Part shown: positions 34,401 through 43,300 of the stretch, piece by piece
How positions within the stretch are numbered: position 1 is the stretch's first letter
Layout: every line of letters starts with the position of its first letter
Notes under the pieces: model-generated
Databases searched by the model: none
What the model was told of the DNA's origin: nothing
Seen by the model: the letters and a program-made list of their open reading frames with translations, nothing else
Made by a program: the position numbers and the translations under genes
Assembly: GCA_012845835.1 (NCBI GenBank)
Contig: JABAKD010000002.1
Coordinates: 20,784,129-20,848,128 of the forward strand
DNA length: 64,000 nucleotides
Reading direction: 5' to 3'
DNA from: Undaria pinnatifida
Taxonomy: Eukaryota > Sar > Phaeophyceae > Laminariales > Alariaceae

Positions 34401-37400
34401 TCCTGACCCGACTCGACCCGTCCCGTGAGATTTCCAACATTTTCTGACCCGACCCAATTCGACTCATGGGTTTTCAGAATGCTCCTGATCCGACCCGCGG
34501 GCCGGGTCATGACCCGTGAAAAAATCCTTGGTAAGAGTCTTACTACGGTAGCCCCCCCAACTAACGACATCGCCGGTTTTGAAACCAGCTCCCGGTCGTA
34601 TCTCCTGAAATACCGTGTCTCCCTTGAAACCCCGACGTGATCGTTCGATTGACCTTTGCACACAACAAAGTATATGGAGGCCTTTTGTTAATTGTGTCCT
34701 TCCTGGTGTTGAGCAGCCATGAAACGTTCGTGAAAGAAAATCGCTGGTATTGAGGGGGGGGGGGGGTATCGTACAATCAGTCGTTATAGTGTGGAGTGGA
34801 TGTTAAGGGTTGGGTGGCGTCGCGTCGGTGGCTGTTGCTGTGCCTATGCCTTCCTTTTGTGATGTTGTCGAACCGATGTGTGCTGCTGCTTGGGGGTGTT
34901 GAGTGGCGCCCGGGACAGCCCCAAAAAGAAAGCGCTCGCGCTTTGGAGGGCTTGTCACGAGACTGTCGGGACTGTCAGGGACTGTCGGGATTGTTGGGGT
35001 TATTTTGGCGGGACTGTTGGGATTTTTGGGGTTGCCGGGATTGTGGGGGCTGTTTCGTCGGGACTGTCAGGGACTGTTGGGATTTTTGGGACTGTCAGGG
35101 ACTGTCGGGATTGTTGGGGTTATCCCGGCGGGATTATGGGGGCCTTTTTGTCGGGACTGTTGGGATTGTCGGGGCTCTCGGGACTGTTGGGGTTGTCGGG
35201 ACTGCCGGAACGGTTGGAAAGTGTCGGGACTGTTGGAAATTGTCGGGGCTGCCAGGCCTGTTGGAAGTGTCGAGACTGGCCGGACTATCTGCGCTATCGA
35301 GTCTGTCGGGCCTGTCAGGCCTGTGGGAGATGTCAAGACCGTTAGGAACGTCGGAGAATCGTTGATGTCGGCCTGGTGGAGACTAATTGCCGTGGCGAAA
35401 AACGCTGTACGGTTCCACATTTTTAGGTTCGCTCGCTTGGGTTTGTTACCGTAGACTGGGATGCCGCGCCTGCATCGTTTTTTTTTTTTTTCGTTTCTCT
35501 CCCTCACATTTGTTTAAGAGCGTCTTATTTGCATTTTTCTGTTTAGTTCCCGTTTTTTTTTCATTCTCCGGTTTGTTTTCTCGGGTTTTTTTTGCCACGT
35601 TTTTTTTGCCACGTTAACCCTGTCTAAGGTCGCTTTTTTTTTTTTTGCTCTCTCTCCCGCAAGGTATTTCGCGTCTAAGTTGTGGCAGGGCGAGACCTTC
35701 TTCATGCAGATTGACGCGCACAGCTTGTTTGAGACTAGCTGGGACACGATGCTGATCGACGACATCCTCAAGTGAGACGAGCCGCGCTGTGAGGGGGTGC
35801 GGGGGAGGAGGAGGCGGGGAAGGGGGGGAAGGGGGGCGGGGGGGAGGAAGGGAGATAAAGGGACTAGGGGGCGAGGGGAGAAGAGGGGGGTGGGTGGGAG
35901 GCAGAGGGCGGGGTGGAGGGGGCAGGCAGACGAGGGCTTGGGGGGGGGGCGGGGGGGGGGGGGGGGGGGCGTACTCATTTGTTGCTTGCCTTAGTCATTT
36001 CACCATTGACCACGCATCCCTTTCGAGACGGAGCTGGGGGGGGGGGGGGGGGGGGGGGGTAGGAAAAGGAAGAGTTGGCCTACGTTTTCGCGTTGCCGTC
36101 GGCGTGGAGTACAGCGGATCTGCAATAGATGCCGACGGCGGCGGGACAGGGGGGGGGGAAGGGGGGGATCAATAAGTATGCTTCGAGGACGGTGTTAGAT
36201 GGCGATCCCTTTCGGCATGCGAAAGCGCTTTCTTGGTTTAGTCTGAAGTTCGGTTTGACTCGGTCTTGTTTGACGTTAATCTCTTGATTTGACCTTGGTT
36301 CGCCCCCCCCCCGCTAAACTCCCAATCCCCCCCCCCTACCCCCCCCCCCCCCCCGAACTCTTCCTTCACCCCCTCCTACCGCCCCCCTCCACATCCCCTC
36401 GTCTCCCGAACGCCCCGTTTCGCGCTCTCAGCACTCCTTCGTACCCGCGCTCAGTGCTGTCGCACTACCCGCCGGATACGAAGGTCGTCTACCAGCATCA
36501 GCCAGGGTACCGAATATGCGGGGCGGAGTTCGCCCAAAGTCCGGTGGAATATGATATCATTCGTCTCGGGCCTGGCATCGCGTACGATAAGGGGGTGCCA
36601 AGTAAACCTTGGTGCGTTTTGCTTTGCGTTATGCATTTTTTTTTGCGTTATGCGACTTTTTTGCGTTTTTCATTCCAATTTGCGCTTTGCTTGCTGCGGC
36701 GCTCTCGGAGAAAATTAAGCGCCCGATCTTGTGGGTAACCCGCCCTCCCCTCCCCCCCCCGTCCCCTGCCCGCTCCCTCACCTCGCTCCCCCCCCCCCCC
36801 CTCCTCAACCCGTCCCCCCCCCCCCCCCCCCCCCCCCTCGCTCACCTCAGTTACGCTCCGTTCGTGGGCGCGGGTTTCTTCTTCGCCCACGCTAGCTTTC
36901 TAGCGGACGTTCCCTTCGACCCGTACGTGCCGTGGGTATTCATGGGGGAGGAGATCCTGCTCAGCCTGAGGTTCTGGACATGGGGCTACGACATTTTCTC
37001 GCCTACGAAGAACGTGCTGTCGCACTTCTACGTGAGGAGACACACGCCCAAGTTCTGGGAAACAGTCAGCAGGTGTGCTATTACAGCTATTGTACCTATG
37101 AGGCGCGCTTACGATACGATAGGGTGATGCGGCACTTTTTTTTTTTCTGAACGTTATTTTGTTCACTGACGGGGCTTATCCTTACTACTAACGGAACCAG
37201 TATCGTCGGAATGCAGTAGGAGTTTTGTACAATTGTTTGTGTTGTATACCAAGGCCATGACAACCACAGCTAGAAAAAAACACGGAAAAGGAAAAGCCCA
37301 CCCCACCCCACTCTACCCCACCCCACCCCACCCCACCCCACCCCACCCCACCCCACCCCACCCCACCCCACCCCACCCCACCCCACCCCACCCCACCCCA

Positions 37401-38192
37401 CCCCCACCCCACCCCACCCCACCCCACTCCACCCCACTCCACCCCACCCCACCCCGCCTCATCCCACCCCACCTCACCCCGCCCCACCCGCGCTCCCCGC
37501 TAACTCCTCCGAAAACCAACGCCTACGCCGCGATCGATCTTGCAGGCTGTTCCGCAAGCCCAGCATCCACAACGAGCTGACGAGCTACATCATCAACCGT
37601 GTGAAAAACATCGCGGGCTATCCGGAGTCGAGCGAGGACATCCTGCTCAAGCCGACCCTTCTGGCGCATTTGGAGCTGTACGGTGATGGGGACGTCCGAG
37701 CCATGGAGGTACTTATTGCACGTTTTTCATGCTGTCAGCTGTCATGTGCTTTTGCTGTGATTGTCGTACGATCGATCGGTATGTTCGGGTTTTTGTTCTT
37801 CTGCGTGTTGCCCGTTTTGTTTCGTTTTTTTTTGCATTCCCCCCCCCGCACGTTTGTTCTCGTTTTTTTTTTCACGTTTTCGTTTGCGTTTTTTTTTTGT
37901 TTCGTTTCGTTTTTTTGAACCCTCCTTATTTTTTTTCCGTTACCCGGACGAACTCGTCCGAAGCCGAATTTCTGGAGTTGCTAGCGTATGGGTTTCTCTC
38001 TTGCATTGTTCTTGTGGACTGCTCATTTTTTACATGGGCCGCATGCGCATGCCCCCCCCCCCCCCCGCGCGCGCGCCATACCACCCGCTCTGCGCGCAGG
38101 ACTACATGGCTATCGTTGGGTTAGATATGGTGTCCAAACGCAAGAAGGACATCCAGTGGTGTACAAAATGCCAGACGCCGTATCCTTTGTGA
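28497..38192 (+). CDS. GlcNAc-transferase (Skp1 Gnt1-type family), ten exons
   Basis: A member of the GlcNAc glycosyltransferase family whose best-known enzyme adds GlcNAc to hydroxyproline of Skp1 in the cytosol. Exons: 28497-28733, 30975-31039, 32365-32521, 33227-33308, 33989-34088, 35664-35771, 36432-36611, 36851-37072, 37546-37708, 38100-38192; all nine junctions keep phase (468 residues). Family marks: VFVSVASYRDENCPTTL at the fold entry (~117), the DXD-like MQIDAHSLFETSWD (~228), YPRSVLSHYP, GAGFFFAHASFLADVPFDP, and PWVFMGEEILLSLRFWTWGY with the conserved GEE. The first exon is least certain: the frame is open to 28161 and another ATG stands at 28659 (414 residues). No membrane anchor is encoded from these ATGs. 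Introns hold LINE, SINE-like and MITE insertions and pentanucleotide satellites. The acceptor substrate cannot be told from sequence. Confidence 0.92.
28780..28808 (+). repeat. (CTG)n run in intron 1 of the GlcNAc-transferase
   Basis: Short CTG run just after the exon 1 donor. It extends the open frame with poly-Ala/Cys codons, which are not part of the protein. Confidence 0.8.
29840..30200 (+). mobile_element. 3' end of a poly(C)-tailed LINE, forward copy
   Basis: The translated segment VCDMEEFGIYRLKSSEKT, then GDRWWRQTAKRDWD and WKKRNERPNVGG, matches two minus-strand copies at 58.4 and 59.2 kb. The 3' end reads GTAACAAATGAATAC and runs straight into about 20 C. It is 5' truncated and lies in intron 1 of the GlcNAc-transferase, in sense orientation. 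Confidence 0.8.
30697..30910 (+). mobile_element. SINE-like element with poly(C) tail, copy 3
   Basis: The longest copy: CGCCTCATAAGCGGTTCTTA, CATGCGACTCGCCGAACACC, the shared CACGGCGCTTCGCGCTTGG core, ACTGTAGGGATGCGAGGGTC, and the end GTCGAGTACCGCCC followed by C. No clear tRNA A/B boxes are visible. Confidence 0.8.
31885..32093 (+). mobile_element. SINE-like element with poly(C) tail, copy 4
   Basis: It aligns along the whole length of copy 3 and ends ATCGAGTACGCCC followed by ~20 C. The sequence before it is also a C run, possibly the tail of an older insertion. It lies in intron 2 of the GlcNAc-transferase. Confidence 0.8.
32230..32270 (+). repeat. Isolated ATGAGTAC plus poly(C) end
   Basis: AAATGAGTAC followed by ~20 C, the same terminal word as the LINE and SINE-like ends, without a recognisable body upstream. 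Confidence 0.55.
33376..33655 (+). repeat. (CCTTG)n pentanucleotide satellite
   Basis: More than 50 units of TTGCC/TTGTC in intron 4 of the GlcNAc-transferase. Three frames read LPCLA-type repeats, an artefact. The sequence after it (to ~33870) is a degenerate AGCTTTAGCTT repeat. Confidence 0.97.
34318..34530. mobile_element. hAT-like MITE, copy 1
   Basis: It begins CAGGGCTTCTCACGG and ends CCGTGAAAAAATCCTTG, imperfect terminal inverted repeats with the CAGGG start common in hAT elements. The interior is full of GACCCG/CGGGTC words. The second copy is at 54595. Confidence 0.65.
34543..34773. mobile_element. MITE, CTACGGTAGCCCCCC family, copy 2
   Basis: It starts CTACGGTAGCCCCCCC and ends in a G run plus TATCGTA, with interior similarity to 27325-27525. 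It lies 12 bases after the hAT-like MITE, in intron 5 of the GlcNAc-transferase. Confidence 0.75.
34955..35345 (+). repeat. G-rich minisatellite with higher-order structure
   Basis: Built on GGGACTGT(C/T) units. A ~110-bp block beginning GGGACTGTCAGGGACTGTCG is repeated. It lies in intron 5 of the GlcNAc-transferase. Open frames across it on both strands are artefacts. Confidence 0.9.
35940..36060 (-). mobile_element. Very short 3' LINE fragment between G runs
   Basis: 35968-36034 is the reverse complement of the LINE 3' end (CTCCGTCTCGAAAGGGATGC to ACAAATGAGTACGCC). It is flanked on the tail side by the G run representing its poly(C) tail, and on the other side by another G run. Confidence 0.7.
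37300..37480 (+). repeat. (CCCCA)n pentanucleotide satellite
   Basis: About 33 units of ACCCC in intron 8 of the GlcNAc-transferase. The G-rich strand has quadruplex potential. Confidence 0.97.
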
Positions 38193-40379
38193 GAGGGAAC
38201 AAGGGCATGGCAGAATCGCCGTCTAAAACATGTGGATAGCGACAGAGATACCTTTTTGGAAATCGGCTGAAAGCGGTGTTGTCCCGTGTGCCCGTTTCGT
38301 ATCTATGCGCGCGTGCGCGCGTAGGCACGGGGGGGGGTTAGAACGCGTTTTACCTCCCCCTTCCCGTCCTTGCTAGGTGTTTTTTTTTTCGGAGAGTTCC
38401 TAGTGGGTAAATAGGCCGCGCCAAGAAGGGAAGGCGGGATGTTGGCCCCCGCGATTGCACGCCAGTGATGGGCGGGTGGCGTGTTACTTTTATTTATGGA
38501 AGCGTGGGGTGGTCTGGGGAAAGCCAACGGATGCCTGCGGCCAACGGATATGAAGGCACACGGAACAGGCACGCGTTGCCTCTCGCGCGTTTTTCGTGGT
38601 GCCCGGCAAGCCACCGCCGGCTGTCTCTTTATTTCTCGGCGTGATGTGCTTCACACGGTTTGGTGGAGGAAAGCCGAAAACGGTGGTAGAAAATTTGTGT
38701 GCGAAAAGTGGGGAGGGGGGGGGGGTGGGCAGGGTCGTGACTAGCCTTGCGGCGGAGGAGGTAGTTGGTAGTATCAATACTGGCGGCGGCTGTGGCGGCG
38801 CACCATTAAGCTCGCCTGCCGGGTGGAACTTGGGCGATATCACTTCCGACCATTCGGCGGCAAGTGGCCGTTAGCCCTATCAGGACAGCGGTTGCACGCA
38901 TCGACTGTTGGAAATTCTCGGCGTATTTTTCTCTCTGAACCGCCTGGCGAGTCCTTTCTCCTCCTCCTATGTCGTGCTGTAGCTTGCTTGATTTGACTGT
39001 ACCGTTAGCACTTGTAGACTAGCCTTGCGGAGTTTTCTGCCACATGCAAGTGTTTTAATGACCGCCTGCTCCTGCCCTCCTCCCCCCCCCCCCCCCCCCC
39101 CGCCCGTGTTTTGATTCATGCTTCCGCACACCAAGATATGCCGCTCGGGTTTGTTGGATGTGTAGAAGATTATGTTGGGTAGCTTTAGGTAGCGTAGCCT
39201 CCCTTTTTGGTGGAGTGTCAAGTCAAATCGTCGAGCCTAGCTTATAGGCTAGGCTGGGCTAGCCTGGCGCGGGTGTTTGTGTGTGCTTTTTAACGTGTTT
39301 TTGTTGGGATTCCGTCATCTCTCCTTTTTCATAGCTAGTGTGAGGGCGTTGAAGCTAGTGATAGAGCGTTGAAGCTAGTGTGAGGGCGTTGAAGCTAGTG
39401 TGAGGGCGTTGTAGCTAGTGTGAGGGCGTTACCCCTTTAGAATTACACCCACGTTCTGGTTAAGGACTTTTATACGGCGGCTTCTCGACTCTGGGCGTTC
39501 TAATAGCGTGTTGGGGGACACGGGACAGCGCCTCCATGTTGCTGGCTCGATTGTGTTGGCGTTAGATTTGCCGAGTTGTGTTCATCACTTGGCTCCGGCC
39601 GATGTCCTTCCCCCCGTATATATTTTGCCTTCCAGGCCTGTACCAACCATGCGTGCCAACCTTGTTTTTGCTGTCCCCGCTCCCCATCGAAAGTACGAGC
39701 ACGGCCCCCGCGCGTGACGCGCGCTATCTACAATGGAGGGAGTGCGTACTCGTGTGCAGTTGTAGTTTTTCGGTGTGCGGGAGCTGTGCACCGCCAGTTT
39801 TTTTTCATGTTTTATCGTTATCTCAATTCTTGAGATTGAAATATTTTATCTTAGTTCTGAGATCGAACTAGTTGTCTTGTTTCTGAAAGCCACAATTTTA
39901 TGTATTGTCATTTTTTTGCATGAACACGTTTTCCGTCTAATTCAGACGTTTCGTTGATTTGTGTTTTTCTGACATTGAAACATAATTTTTTAACTTGTCT
40001 CACTAGTGCGAACCAGGAGCCGGCCTTGGGGGGGAAAGGCGTTGCTGGTGAGAGGCCCGTTGCAACTCGCTTATCTTTCCTCTGCAACTGCCGCCCCTGA
40101 AGCACCTACTGCCGTGTCTAGTGTTTTTTAGTAAAAATAAAAAAGTAAATGTTACCTGCGCGAGCTCTCCCGATCTTTTACGTCGATGCTCAACTTTGCA
40201 AGGTATGCGCGTACGTGATTTGTAGATCGTTCCACGAGTAAAGAATGAAGCGCATAAATATGAACCGTAAGTATCGTCTCTTATCCCTTTCCCACTGGCA
40301 TAATTTCATCCCGTACTAATTCCAACTAATTTTCCCGAAAACGCGGGTGGGGTTCTAGACTAAAGTGTTTTTGCTAATA
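38193..40379. other. Gap between convergent genes
   Basis: No gene is recognised. It contains a 20-bp tandem repeat (GCTAGTGTGAGGGCGTTGAA, five copies, about 39337-39430) and C/G runs. Both flanking genes end into it, so it holds their 3' UTRs. Confidence 0.6.
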
Positions 40380-43300
40380 TTAATACTCGTTTTCGTCCAA
40401 AACGGCGTTGACCGTCCGCACGATCGACGAGAGTCCCGCTCCCCCCGGCTGGGCGTGGTCGTTTTGCCCGCTCGCCCTCTTCTCGAGAACCTGCTCGTCT
40501 AAGCCCACCCCCATGGAGGTTAGTACCTCGTCAACCCTGCCCAAGTCCCCGACCCCCCCGACCCCTCGCGCACCGTCCAACGTTCTGGCGATGAGGCTTC
40601 CCTGATCTTTTACGAGCTGGTGAGGGCGGCGAGGAAGCTGTCGCGCGCGCGCCGCTGCCGTCTTCCGTCCCACCCCACCCTCCCTACGTCCGGCGCAGCC
40701 CCCCCCTTCTCTACCCGAATCGGTCCGCCCCTGCTCTCGCCGCAGAGCGTCGTCCATCGAAGACATAACCGGGTGCTTGAGCGCGTATCGCAGGGCCGTG
40801 AGTGCCATTTTAAGTTTGGCCGGGTCGTTTCGGACCGCGGGGTCGACTGTGGCTCCCCGCAGCAGCCGGGTGGACATGGTGCCGTCTTGACCTTGGCCGC
40901 CCATGTCCGCTAAACCTGCAAGATTCATCTCGTCTTCTTCTCCGTCACCACCGCCGCTGTTAGGGTCGTCTTGGCGCTCCACGCCGGTTAAGAATGTGAG
41001 ATCTTGCTGTCGCCCGCCCTTGTCGCCTCCGCCACCAACGCCGTCGCCATCACTGCTGCGTCTTCGCTCGGTCCGCTCCTTGGCCGAGCGAAGCGTCGCC
41101 TCCACGATGGCGCTGGGCGGTTCGACTCCGCCCCCGCCCCGCCCCGCCCGCTCGAAACGGAAGAGCGACTCGTTGCCCGAGGCGCGGAACGCCGTGGAGG
41201 AGGGCAGGTGGCCCTCATCGACCATCGTCACACCCGTGTCGCTGTACGGTCTCCGCTGCCGCTGCCTGCGCCGCCCTACCCCGCCCGCGAACCCGTTCTT
41301 CGCTCTTGGCATTTCTGTGATGACCTCTAACGGGCAGCTAGCGTAGTCCGTGCGGACTCTGTCGCGGTGGGAGCGGCAGGGACGATAGCGTTGGCGGAAA
41401 AATCGAGCGGCGGGCGGAACAAGGGCGTTCGTCACAGTGCTCAATCAATAAAGGTGTCGAAATAGTTAAAATGTTGAACAGTGGTGCACGGTTGGACCTT
41501 GCTTTTGAGTAAACGTCAACTCCATGGCGTCTACTCTGAACACTGCTGCGAGTAAACACAGTTGTTGTTACTGGTGAAATGGTGCGACTTTGTTTAGTAC
41601 GTGCTTGCAGTTTTGACTAAACTTGCATCGGCTCGGGTCTGCGTGAACTTGGTGTGCGAGCGGACTGGAGAGTGGCAGCAATGTCGCAATATCACGTGTT
41701 CACATTGATTCCTTTTTGCCCATGGAAACGGAAACGTTCGTTTGTACATATAAGGGTGGGAGTGCAAGGCTCGTATTAATTCAAGGCGCCCAACCGCAAC
41801 CACGGCCCTCTCGGCCGAGGCAAAGGACGAAATAAAAACGTGCGGTCAGACGTGTTGGCGTTCCTTGGAGATGTGTTGGCGTTCGTGGGGGGGGTCCTGT
41901 TAAGGTATTACTGGGGGGTACTAGTCCGTTTGACCACTTACCAAAGGTTAACCGATAGCTTACCTAAACTAAGCCGTATAACACTCTCCCCTCTGAAACG
42001 TCGGGATAGCAGGTCGGCCGGATATACGGGCGGACCTGTCAATATCCATGCGGTTTCATTTCCTGGGAATACCGGGGAGAACACTTTTCATACTGAAAAA
42101 AAGTTTAGTATTTATGGATGGTGGGATTTGAACCCATGACCTCCCCCAAAAAACATGGTCTTGCCGTCGACGCCATTTGTTAAGGAATTAGTGGGGTATT
42201 AGTCCGTTTGACCACTTGCAAAAGGTTAGCCGTTAGCTTACCCAAACTAAGCCTTATATCATTCCGTTCTTCCCGTGGTGCCTAATTGGAAGAAAGACCA
42301 TTAACAAATCACCAACCTGTCCGCCTTGTCGATCAGATCCTCGACGCACAAACCCAGGGGGTCCTCGCCCGTCGGTCCCGTGAGCGGGTTTCCGTAGAGG
42401 ATTACCCTCTGCAGCTTCTCGAGGAGGACGAGGACGACCACATCCCCCTGGTCGCCGATGTAGTTGAAGCCGAGGTCCAGCCCCTCCAGCAGAGGGAACG
42501 CGCACTCAACCGCTTCCGGCGTGAGGTTGACCTTTGTGAAGTAGTTGAACGCGAGACTCAGCTCTCGTAAAGCCGGGAGCTTGGAGAGCACCTGTCATGG
42601 AGAGCGAGAAGCGGAGTTTCGTCAGGGATGTGTGGGAGGTCGATCAATTGATGCAGCCAGCGTGCACCCCTCGGGTTGACGTGTAATTTTGCACCCGAAA
42701 GCACGCCAGTCTGGACGCAAACGGATCCCTTGGCGTCATGGGTGACGCACGCTTTTATGTTGCTTCGTTTTATGTAATGACATGGCGGCCCCGGCGTATC
42801 TCTTTCCCCTGTCGCATGGAAAAGCACACTGCGCTTTCCACGCGAGCTGGGAGCGCCTTGTTTCGGCCGTTTTTCGACTGGGATCGAGCTTCGAACACTC
42901 AGTACTGTATGGGTAAAAGCCGCCAAGCGAGATCCGGGTGACGATGGGCGGAAGGAGGGAGCCAGATAGTGTCTGGCTTATCGCAAAACTCCATCGACGC
43001 GTGCTACGATAGAGGGTGCACCACTTTTTTTTCTGAGGATTCCTCAAAAATTTGGGAGCTTAAGACATGTCTTATTAACCCAAAAAACTGATTCGGAGAG
43101 AAATACAAAAAAAAGCTGCTGCTGCTGCTGCCGGACGATAAAATCCCAATGACCTAGATACACGACGAGAATCAAGCAAAAATTAAACGAACTATTATTT
43201 CCGACAATTTTGGGTATTCATTAAAAAAAAAACGCCAAAAAATGGATACCTCTATCGAAGCACGTTGCGTGTTTTTTTTTCTGGGGGGGGCCCCTTCAGA

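Noticed and set aside
34796-35507. Four overlapping frames of 146-189 aa over the GGGACTGT minisatellite
   Set aside because: They are intronic, and open on both strands because of the repeat period.
35789-36175. Gly-rich frame of 128 aa after exon 6 of the GlcNAc-transferase
   Set aside because: It is the G-run intron sequence following a clear GTGAGA donor.
40408-41346. Plus-strand frames of 97-147 aa opposite the last XRRA1-like exon
   Set aside because: They are antisense shadows of the 319-codon exon.
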